From contig CBCSOX010000173.1 in assembly GCA_965141735.1 (NCBI GenBank), positions 1 through 5,952 on the forward strand: a DNA stretch of 5,952 nt, written 5' to 3'. Within the stretch, counting starts at the first letter, position 1; each line of letters begins with the position of its first letter. Below are positions 1-4,529 of this stretch, piece by piece. The position numbers and the translations under genes are program-made. This stretch comes from Massilioclostridium sp965141735. Lineage in GTDB: Bacteria; Bacillota; Clostridia; Oscillospirales; Ruminococcaceae. The notes under the pieces are model-generated. The model was not told the DNA's origin and did not search any database. It saw only the letters and a program-made list of their open reading frames with translations.

Positions 1-516
1 GCTTACATCCTCTTTTTCCTTTTTGTTCTTTAAGGTGTGCATCAGCAGCACAACCTGATGAACCAAAAACACAACGCAAGGAATCACCACAATGAGGACA
101 ACGCCATATGCGGATTTCAGAAATCCGCTCAGTGCGCCGATCACCGGTATCTGGGCGGTGACCTCTCCCATCACTGCGGTGAGGGCTACATGATCCCGTT
201 TCCCCTGTGCAATGACCGAAACGATATCCACCCCGTTAGAGGTGGCGATCTGCTCAATCCGGCCGACAGCATACCCGTCCTCCGCCTTGTAAACCACTTT
301 TTGTCCCATCTGGTAGCTGTCCTGCGGGCGGGCCAGCGCCCCTGTCCCAAAGCCTTCATCCACCTCGTACAAGGCGCTGCTGCCAAACATAATCTCCGTA
401 CCTGCACGCCGGGCCTGATAGTTTAGAAACAAAAAGATGCCATAGGCTGCCAGGATCACAAGGTAGAGGATGGTCAGGACTATTTTAGTCTTCCTGAACC
501 TGGTTTTTGATTTCAT
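1..516 (-). CDS. SipW/S26-like membrane protein, probably catalytically inactive (partial, C-terminus cut by window edge)
   Basis: The reading frame is open for 172 codons from ATG at 516 to the window edge; an AGGAAG ribosome-binding site lies 7 bases before the start. The protein has a short basic N-terminus, a membrane segment at about residues 11-32, an outer domain (33-130), a second membrane segment (about 136-158) and a lysine/glutamate-rich tail. The outer domain follows the layout of the archaeal/ER-type (SipW) signal peptidases: a G-S-S-A stretch at 45-48 where S-G-S-M is expected, a 'Y-x-x-G-x-x-V-x-Y' strand (68-76), 'GRIEQI' (85-90) where active enzymes have 'HRI', then 'G-x-V-x-x-x-I-P-x-x-G' (117-127) before the last membrane helix. 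The general-base His is Gly85 and the Ser-Met pair is absent, so I infer a non-peptidase relative, perhaps a scaffold or regulator. The family assignment comes from pattern recognition only. A gene symbol is not justified. Confidence 0.75.
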   Translation of the reverse strand, partial: MKSKTRFRKTKIVLTILYLVILAAYGIFLFLNYQARRAGTEIMFGSSALYEVDEGFGTGALARPQDSYQMGQKVVYKAEDGYAVGRIEQIATSNGVDIVSVIAQGKRDHVALTAVMGEVTAQIPVIGALSGFLKSAYGVVLIVVIPCVVFLVHQVVLLMHTLKNKKEKEDVS

Positions 517-569
517 AGTTGATCTTCCTATCCCTTCTACTTTCTTCGCTTTGTCCTATTCCATTTCTA

Positions 570-598
570 ATTATGCTATGTTTTCGACAAAAAGTCAA
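570..598 (-). promoter_or_regulatory. Sigma-A promoter of the SipW-like gene
   Basis: Read on the minus strand, TTGACT (593-598) and CATAAT (570-575) are separated by exactly 17 bases. Transcription would start near 563 and leave an untranslated leader of about 45 bases with the AGGAAG ribosome-binding site at 524-529. The gene therefore appears to be transcribed on its own rather than only by read-through from the upstream ylmC-like gene. Confidence 0.7.
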
Positions 599-638
599 CC
601 CGCTTCGGGGATTTTAAACAAAACTCCACCCTCTCTTT

Positions 639-935
639 TCAGCTGAACAGCCGGTTTAAAAAGCTTCCCGGTTTTTTGCTTCCAGAATTTCTCAGAACAC
701 CTTCAAAACAGACGAGAATTGTATCTTCCCCAATGACGTCGATGTCCTGCCAGCGAATGATGATATCCTCCTCCCTGCCCAGCAGGCCGAACAGCTTTCT
801 GCGCCCGTAAATCACAAGCGCCGTCACTTCAGCTGTGCAGGTATTAATCTCCACATCGTCCACACAACCGATCCGGATCCCGTTTTTGATGTTGACCACA
901 TCTTTATACCGCAGATCTCCGACATGGCATACCAT
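639..935 (-). CDS. YlmC/YmxH-family PRC-barrel sporulation protein
   Basis: This 98-residue protein consists of a single PRC-barrel-like domain. Recognisable family features are the N-terminal 'DLRYKDVVNI' followed by 'G-x-R-I-G-x-V-x-D-V-E' (19-29), the central 'LFGLLGREEDIII' (48-60), and 'W-x-D-I-x-x-I-G-x-D-x-I-L-V' (62-75). Length and motif order match the YlmC/YmxH group, which is conserved in endospore formers and associated with sporulation; its molecular role is not established. The start is chosen at ATG 935 because an AAGGGGGG ribosome-binding site sits 7 bases before it; the ATG at 941 is almost on top of that site, and the TTG at 956 lies upstream of it. The C-terminal tail of about 18 residues is basic. 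No clear sigma-A or sporulation-sigma promoter was found upstream. The next gene downstream on this strand has its own promoter. Confidence 0.9.
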   Translation of the reverse strand: MVCHVGDLRYKDVVNIKNGIRIGCVDDVEINTCTAEVTALVIYGRRKLFGLLGREEDIIIRWQDIDVIGEDTILVCFEGVLRNSGSKKPGSFLNRLFS

Positions 936-978
936 GGCCATTCCCCCCTTCTGCAAAAGTTTTCAAACGGCTGGGCTG

Positions 979-1004
979 GGTTTGTGATCAAACCGTGTTT
1001 TTTT
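979..1004 (+). repeat. Terminator-like inverted repeat between ylmC-like and HPr-like genes
   Basis: GGTTTG (979-984) and CAAACC (989-994) form a perfect 6-bp stem with loop TGAT. On the plus strand a run of seven T follows at 998-1004, the layout of a weak intrinsic terminator. No plus-strand gene precedes it, so it may block antisense transcription leaving the ylmC-like gene, or act as an operator in the leader of that minus-strand gene. Confidence 0.35.
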
Positions 1005-1037
1005 GTTGGCAAATTGGTAAATAATAAGCAAAGGCGA

Positions 1038-1066
1038 TTGACATTAACCCAGCCGGTGTGTATAAT
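1038..1066 (+). promoter_or_regulatory. Perfect-consensus sigma-A promoter of the HPr-like gene
   Basis: TTGACA (1038-1043) and TATAAT (1061-1066) are separated by 17 bases, an exact match to the vegetative consensus. An A/T-rich stretch at 1011-1031 could serve as an UP element. Transcription would start near 1073. This predicts strong vegetative expression. Confidence 0.9.
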
Positions 1067-1125
1067 AATGTTGTATCCAGAATGTGTCTGGCAGTAGTCA
1101 TCTTATGTAAAAGGAGTAATGCGCT

Positions 1126-1341
1126 ATGGTAACTGAAAAGAAATTTGAATCGATCGCAGAAATTCAGAAACTCCAGGAACTCGCCTGCAAAGTCCCGGAG
1201 GATGTTTTCATTCACTCGCTGGACAACGAAATCATGGTGGATGCAAAGTCATTCATCGGTTTGTTCACTCTGGATTTTTCCAAGCCGGTTAAAGTTGTGA
1301 CTGAATCAGCGCACGTGCACAAAGTACTTGCAGAAATGTAA
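1126..1341 (+). CDS. HPr-like protein lacking the phospho-histidine (Ser-46-type motif kept)
   Basis: This 71-residue protein begins at ATG 1126, with AAGGAG at 1111-1116 nine bases upstream. The central and C-terminal part follows HPr: 'V-D-A-K-S-F-I-G-L-F-T-L-D' (38-50) corresponds to the 'K-S-I-M-G-V-M-S-L' helix that carries regulatory Ser46 (here Ser42), followed by a 'V-K-V-V-T-E-S' strand. The N-terminus lacks the 'G-I-H-A-R-P-A' loop that carries His15, and the protein is about 15 residues shorter than normal HPr (85-88). It therefore should not carry phosphate in sugar transport. By analogy with Crh of Bacillus, which also lacks the active histidine but keeps Ser46, a regulatory role through HPr kinase is possible, but that is inference. 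It is monocistronic, with its own strong promoter and terminator. Confidence 0.8.
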   Translation: MVTEKKFESIAEIQKLQELACKVPEDVFIHSLDNEIMVDAKSFIGLFTLDFSKPVKVVTESAHVHKVLAEM

Positions 1342-1364
1342 ATAGAAAACCTTTGCCAATGAAG

Positions 1365-1405
1365 AGAGCATATTGATCAAACGATCAATATGCTCTTGTT
1401 GTTTT
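1365..1405 (+). terminator. Intrinsic terminator of the HPr-like gene
   Basis: A perfect 14-bp inverted repeat (1365-1378 with 1383-1396, loop AAAC) starts 23 bases after the stop codon and is followed by T-rich TTGTTGTTTT. On the minus strand the hairpin is not followed by a T run, so it would only weakly stop transcription from the convergent spoIIID gene. Confidence 0.9.
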
Positions 1406-1416
1406 ATCCGAAGATT

Positions 1417-1662
1417 TTATTCTCCCCTGTATTTTTTGCGGGTGGCAATTCCTCCGCGAATGTGCCTCTCCTGCTTGTTGATTTCGAGCACATGCTTCAC
1501 CTGACCGTGAAGCTGCGGGTTCGCCCTGCGCAGGCGTTCGGTCACATCCTTGTGGACCGTGCTTTTGCTGATGCCAAAGATTTTGGCTGTGCTTCTGACC
1601 GTCGCGTTGTTTTCCACGATGTACCGCCCGAGGACGATGCTTCTATCTTCAACAGTTTCCAT
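1417..1662 (-). CDS. spoIIID: Sporulation transcriptional regulator SpoIIID
   Basis: SpoIIID is a small DNA-binding protein of the mother cell. In Bacillus it is made under sigma-E, then activates or represses many sigma-E genes and promotes the switch to sigma-K. The 81-residue product shows the full family pattern: 'R-Y-I-V-E-N' (13-18), a helix-turn-helix 'T-V-R-S-T-A-K-I-F-G-I-S-K-S-T-V-H-K-D' (21-39), 'T-E-R-L' (41-44), and the basic C-terminal 'R-H-I-R-G-G-x-A-T-x-x-K-Y' (66-78). Length fits clostridial SpoIIID proteins. The start at ATG 1662 is preferred over ATG 1680 because GAGGGTG lies 5 bases before it, while the upstream ATG has no ribosome-binding site and would sit only about 10 bases from the inferred transcription start. 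Its 3' end converges on the HPr-like gene's terminator. Confidence 0.96.
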   Translation of the reverse strand: METVEDRSIVLGRYIVENNATVRSTAKIFGISKSTVHKDVTERLRRANPQLHGQVKHVLEINKQERHIRGGIATRKKYRGE

Positions 1663-1683
1663 CTCTACACCCTCTAACATAAA

Positions 1684-1697
1684 TTGTCGTGTGACAA
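1684..1697. repeat. Inverted TTGTC/GACAA repeat, candidate SpoIIID box pair
   Basis: TTGTC (1684-1688) and GACAA (1693-1697) form a perfect inverted repeat around GTGT. Each half contains the GACAA core of the SpoIIID site as I recall it from Bacillus (WWRRACARNY), matching about 8 of 10 positions. The pair lies just downstream of the inferred -10 of spoIIID, where binding would repress. Autoregulation is inferred. Confidence 0.35.
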
Positions 1698-1698
1698 A

Positions 1699-1727
1699 TA
1701 TATATGCTGAACTGGGTGGAGTTATGA
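1699..1727 (-). promoter_or_regulatory. Candidate sigma-E promoter of spoIIID
   Basis: Read on the minus strand, TCATAAC (1721-1727) resembles the sigma-E -35 element and CATATATA (1699-1706) resembles the -10 element CATACANT; the 14-base spacer is within the usual 13-15. Transcription would start near 1690, about 28 bases before the chosen ATG. Sigma-E control of spoIIID is established in Bacillus subtilis; here it rests on sequence likeness. Confidence 0.5.
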
Positions 1728-1730
1728 AGC

Positions 1731-2019
1731 GAGGGCAAATTATTTTTTACCGGGACAGTCAGCCCGAAGATCAGGGGCAAAACCCGCCAAAAACGGCCGG
1801 AAGCCATGCCCTCTTGCGCTACAGGCTCTGAGGTTGAAACAGCCGCCCCCTTTTTAAGGAAGAAATCTCCCAGACTCCCAAAGAGGTAAAAACAAACCAA
1901 AAAAGGCGGAGCTGGTTTTCCAAAAGCACAGAAGAAACCCCAGCCGTTTCAGTGCTGTGCCATCAGTCCCAACGCACACAGGCCAAAAGACACAGATTTA
2001 CTGAAATCGTCCTCTTTTT
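1731..2019. other. Intergenic stretch without a convincing gene
   Basis: This stretch separates the divergent spoIIID and response-regulator genes. A 35-codon frame from ATG 1723 has its only Shine-Dalgarno-like bases 2 nt before the start, and minus-strand frames run across the spoIIID promoter with no family signature. No autoinducer-type peptide gene was found on either strand. A weak minus-strand stem with an internal loop (about 1912-1945), followed by a T run at 1898-1903, could be a terminator, but no transcript is known to need it. Confidence 0.5.
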
Positions 2020-2036
2020 ACAGGAAAATTCCCTGT
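2020..2036. promoter_or_regulatory. 17-bp near-perfect palindrome, candidate operator of the two-component operon
   Basis: The arms ACAGG (2020-2024) and CCTGT (2032-2036) frame an A/T-rich centre; only one base pair of eight is mismatched. The right arm covers the position of the -35 element for the -10 at 2055-2060. A regulator bound here could act on the operon promoter. The true LytTR site form is usually a pair of direct repeats, so the bound protein may be something else. Confidence 0.4.
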
Positions 2037-2051
2037 GAGGTAACGAAAGTA

Positions 2052-2060
2052 TGATATAAT
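2052..2060 (+). promoter_or_regulatory. Extended -10 promoter of the two-component operon
   Basis: TGA followed by TATAAT (2055-2060) makes a TGnTATAAT extended -10 element. The bases 17 upstream (CCTGTG) are a poor -35, as expected for an extended -10 or activator-dependent promoter. Transcription would start near 2067, giving a leader of about 29 bases with AAGGAGG at 2080-2086. Confidence 0.65.
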
Positions 2061-2095
2061 TATTGTGATTATCATAAGGAAGGAGGCGAATCCAT

Positions 2096-2821
2096 TTGAA
2101 TCTTGCGATCGTAGACGACCAACAGACGGACCGCACCGCACTCCACAGCTACATCCAAACATACTGCCAGTCTCATCACATTGCCCTCCATGCAGACCAA
2201 TTTGACAGCGGAGAGGCCTTTTTAAATGGGTGCAGCCACACCAATTATGATCTTGTTTTTCTGGATATCTATATGGGCGGAATCGATGGGATGACAGTGG
2301 CGCGCAAGCTGCGTGAAAACAATGAATCCACCCTGCTCGTATTTGTCACCACCAGCGAGCACCACGCTGTGCCGAGCTTTCGCGTCCGCGCCTTCGACTA
2401 TCTGCTTAAGCCGTTCGACTATAGCCGGCTGGAGGAAACGATGTTGTTGTGTGACCGGGAACTCTCAAAGCACTCCCGCTCGATCAAAGTCAAGGAAGGA
2501 CGGTATTGGATCAATATCCTGTTGCAGGATATCATCTATGTGGACTATTCCAATCACTATGTCCAGATCCACACCGTCCAGCGCATCGTCAAAACCTACA
2601 TGCCGTTTCAGGAGTTTTCCAGCATCCTGCTCACCTATCCCCAGTTCATGATCTGCTACCGCAACTGCCTCATTAATATGGACCACGTGGGGCGAATGGA
2701 ACCAAACGATTTCGTGATGCAAAACAACGAATGGGTTCCGATCGCCCGCAAGCAGCGCACCTTGATCCGACAGCAATACGCAGACTATGCGTTTGAAAGA
2801 CTAAGCGGGGGGATTGGATGA
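2096..2821 (+). CDS. LytTR-family response regulator (AgrA-like)
   Basis: This 241-residue cytoplasmic response regulator should receive phosphate from the kinase encoded just downstream and bind DNA. The receiver domain (1-120) has the acidic pair Asp7-Asp8 ('IVDDQ'), phosphoacceptor Asp57 in 'LVFLDIYMGGIDG', Thr85/Thr86 after the fourth strand, and Lys105-Pro106 in 'DYLLKPF'. The C-terminal LytTR domain (about 129-235) shows 'D-I-I-Y-V-D-Y-S-N-H-Y-V', 'F-M-I-C-Y-R-N-C-L-I-N-M-D-H-V' and 'V-P-I-A-R-K'. All catalytic residues are present. Translation starts at TTG 2096: AAGGAGG is 9 bases upstream and no ATG or GTG is suitably placed; the receiver begins immediately. It overlaps the kinase by ATGA, so translation is probably coupled. 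The signal and target genes cannot be read from the window. Confidence 0.93.
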   Translation: MNLAIVDDQQTDRTALHSYIQTYCQSHHIALHADQFDSGEAFLNGCSHTNYDLVFLDIYMGGIDGMTVARKLRENNESTLLVFVTTSEHHAVPSFRVRAFDYLLKPFDYSRLEETMLLCDRELSKHSRSIKVKEGRYWINILLQDIIYVDYSNHYVQIHTVQRIVKTYMPFQEFSSILLTYPQFMICYRNCLINMDHVGRMEPNDFVMQNNEWVPIARKQRTLIRQQYADYAFERLSGGIG

Positions 2822-4152
2822 ACCTGCTCAACATCGTGCTGTCCACAGCCATTCAATTTGTCCCGTTCGCCCTGCTGCTCACGCTGCTGTTCCGCTTTAA
2901 CCTGAGGCTATCCCCCTGGCTCTCCATCCTCATTGCACTGGGCATGTTCATCCTCTCAGTCGCGACCAACATGCCGCTTACCCCGCGCTCAGACGGGGTG
3001 GTGCAGTGGCGGTTCGCCTACTCCTTTCTCTTTCTGCTGATCCTGATTTCCGCCTGTGTGGGAGCGATTAAGGCATCCCCATTTAAAACTGTATTTGCTC
3101 TGCTGGTGATCAAAAGCTACCTTGACGATGTCAGTCTGTTCGCCCGCCTCATCGCCGTCTTTCTCTATCCAAGCGTTGCAGATCTTCCGGTCTCGGCGCT
3201 GGTGATCGGCCAGTTTCTCGTGCTGACAGTCACCCTTCCCCTGGTGCTGTTGTTTCTGCGCAAATTTCTCCGTCCGCTCATCCAACAAGACACCGCTCTG
3301 TCCTTCTGGCGGTATCTCTGGCTGATCCCCGGCTGCTATTACTTCATCTTTCACATCGCCATCTACCCCAGCTATTGGGCATCTTCCTCCCTGTCAAATT
3401 TAAATCCGCCCGCCCTTGCCGTCATTTGGACGGCCGGCACCTTTTTGTCCTACTTCGTCATCTTTAAAATGCTCCGTGAGGTGTACAACAATTCCGAGCT
3501 TCAGGAGAGGCTGCACCAGCTCGACCTGCAAACTGCCCTGCAAAAGGAACAGTACAAGTCGCTGCAGCAGACAGTTGAGCGGACGAGGCGGTCGCGCCAC
3601 GACCTGCGCCAAAACCTGCTCGCACTCAACGGATACGCCAAAAGCCGGGATTACAAAAGGCTTGAGGATTACCTCGGCAGTCTTTTGGAGACAACGGGGC
3701 AGAGCGAAGAGGTGATCTGCGAAAACGCGGCGGTTGACGCAGTGGTGCGCCACTACGTCAACAATGCGCTCAAAGAGGGGGTACAATTTTCCTCCACAGT
3801 CCATCTGCCGCTCGAACTCCCTATGCTGGAGAGCGATTTTTGCGTCCTGCTCGGCAACCTGTTGGAAAACGCAGTCGAAGCCTGTTTGCGCCAAACAAAC
3901 GGCAGGCGATTCATTCAGCTCGCTGTGAAACACTCCGAACAGGGGATGATTACCATTGCGCTCAACAACAGCTATGAAGGGATTCTCCGCAAACGGGGAA
4001 ATGCGTTTGTCTCCTCAAAACGCAACGGCCAGGGAATCGGAATCCCTTCGGTTCAGAACATCACACAAAAATACAATGGAATCACAAAATTTGAGTACGC
4101 GCACGGGGTGTTTCACTCCTATGTTTTGCTCTCCCCCACCGTCAGAAAATAG
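2818..4152 (+). CDS. AgrC-like sensor histidine kinase, GHKL ATPase (HPK10 type)
   Basis: This 444-residue membrane kinase is the expected partner of the upstream LytTR regulator. The first ~220 residues contain about six or seven hydrophobic segments, starting at 4-26, 32-50 and 67-85 and ending at about 198-218, with no large extracellular domain. A coiled-coil-like linker (222-258) leads to the dimerisation helix with His261 in 'SRHDLRQN'. The ATPase domain has the N box 'LLGNLLENAVEAC' with Asn351, and the G box 'GQGIGIPSV' with Gly404, Gly406 and Gly408. This layout is typical of peptide-sensing AgrC/ComD kinases. The start ATG overlaps the regulator's stop by 4 bases and has GGGGGGA 4 bases upstream. 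No agrB- or agrD-like gene is seen nearby, so the ligand is unknown. Confidence 0.93.
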   Translation: MNLLNIVLSTAIQFVPFALLLTLLFRFNLRLSPWLSILIALGMFILSVATNMPLTPRSDGVVQWRFAYSFLFLLILISACVGAIKASPFKTVFALLVIKSYLDDVSLFARLIAVFLYPSVADLPVSALVIGQFLVLTVTLPLVLLFLRKFLRPLIQQDTALSFWRYLWLIPGCYYFIFHIAIYPSYWASSSLSNLNPPALAVIWTAGTFLSYFVIFKMLREVYNNSELQERLHQLDLQTALQKEQYKSLQQTVERTRRSRHDLRQNLLALNGYAKSRDYKRLEDYLGSLLETTGQSEEVICENAAVDAVVRHYVNNALKEGVQFSSTVHLPLELPMLESDFCVLLGNLLENAVEACLRQTNGRRFIQLAVKHSEQGMITIALNNSYEGILRKRGNAFVSSKRNGQGIGIPSVQNITQKYNGITKFEYAHGVFHSYVLLSPTVRK

Positions 4153-4160
4153 CACAAAGA

Positions 4161-4178
4161 TTCGGGTGAATGCCCGAA
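4161..4178 (+). repeat. Hairpin just after the kinase gene
   Basis: TTCGGG (4161-4166) and CCCGAA (4173-4178) form a perfect 6-bp stem with loop TGAATG. No T run follows, so it is not an intrinsic terminator; it may stabilise the mRNA 3' end. Confidence 0.5.
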
Positions 4179-4186
4179 ATATCTCA

Positions 4187-4240
4187 AAGAGCCCCCTTTC
4201 AACTGCCTGCTGGCCGGTGTGAATGGGGCTCTTAATTTTT
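4187..4240 (+). terminator. Intrinsic terminator of the two-component operon
   Basis: AAGAGCCCC (4187-4195) pairs perfectly with GGGGCTCTT (4225-4233) and is followed by AATTTTT (4234-4240). The 29-base loop can partly pair within itself (TTCA/TGAA). It begins 35 bases after the kinase stop codon. Confidence 0.8.
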
Positions 4241-4296
4241 CTCAGGTATCATTCACCCATTCTATTTTCAGGCCTGCCATTGGTTCAGATACATCA

Positions 4297-4446
4297 GAGA
4301 GGGATCAGGCTTGCCCTCTCCTGTGGTTCTCCTCTTCATAGCGGCAGTTTCCCCAGCCTTCTGTGGGCAAGTCATGGGGAACACGCGCTGTCTCAAGAGG
4401 CTGATCACTGGCAGACTGTAGTGCAGTCTGCCAACCGCTATCGAAG
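4297..4446. other. Unexplained structured intergenic segment (candidate non-coding RNA or structured 3' UTR)
   Basis: Within the 290-base gap between the operon terminator and the MFS stop codon, several perfect stems occur. GAGAGGG/CCCTCTC (4297-4303 with 4314-4320) is a simple hairpin. CTTCATAGCGG (4334-4344) pairs with 4435-4446 over 11 bp with one bulged C (4442). It encloses TTCCCC/GGGGAA (4349-4354 with 4376-4381) and TGGCAGACTG/CAGTCTGCCA (4409-4418 with 4424-4433, loop TAGTG), giving a nested three-way junction. I see no coding signature. Strand and function are undetermined; on the minus strand it would lie in the 3' untranslated region of the transporter mRNA. I did not match it to a known RNA family. 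Confidence 0.4.
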
Positions 4447-4529
4447 CACGTATACTGCGCAGCCGCACGTTGACTGATGAACTGCCCAGCTGGCTATAAA
4501 GAACTCCTCTATGAAGCTGCTTGATCCAC

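Noticed and set aside
37..426. Plus-strand open frame of 129 codons
   Set aside because: It lies antisense to the SipW-like gene, is rich in His/Asn and has no recognisable domain; the minus-strand frame has promoter, ribosome-binding site and membrane topology.
599..609. CCCG-CTT-CGGG hairpin as terminator of the ylmC-like gene
   Set aside because: The stem is only 4 bp, and the following T-rich bases are the -35 region of the next promoter; too weak to call.
1723..1830. Short plus-strand frame of 35 codons considered as a signal peptide gene
   Set aside because: Its Shine-Dalgarno-like bases are only 2 nt from the ATG, there is no promoter, and the product lacks the hydrophobic leader and Cys/Ser core of AgrD-type precursors.
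1649..1900. Minus-strand frame of 83 codons upstream of spoIIID
   Set aside because: It runs through the spoIIID promoter and start, has no ribosome-binding site at a suitable distance and no family signature.
3400..3933. Minus-strand frame of 177 codons
   Set aside because: It is a shadow of the histidine kinase, which has intact H, N and G boxes in the plus frame.
4409..4433. 10-bp stem as intrinsic terminator of the MFS gene
   Set aside because: No T run follows it on the minus strand, nor on the plus strand.
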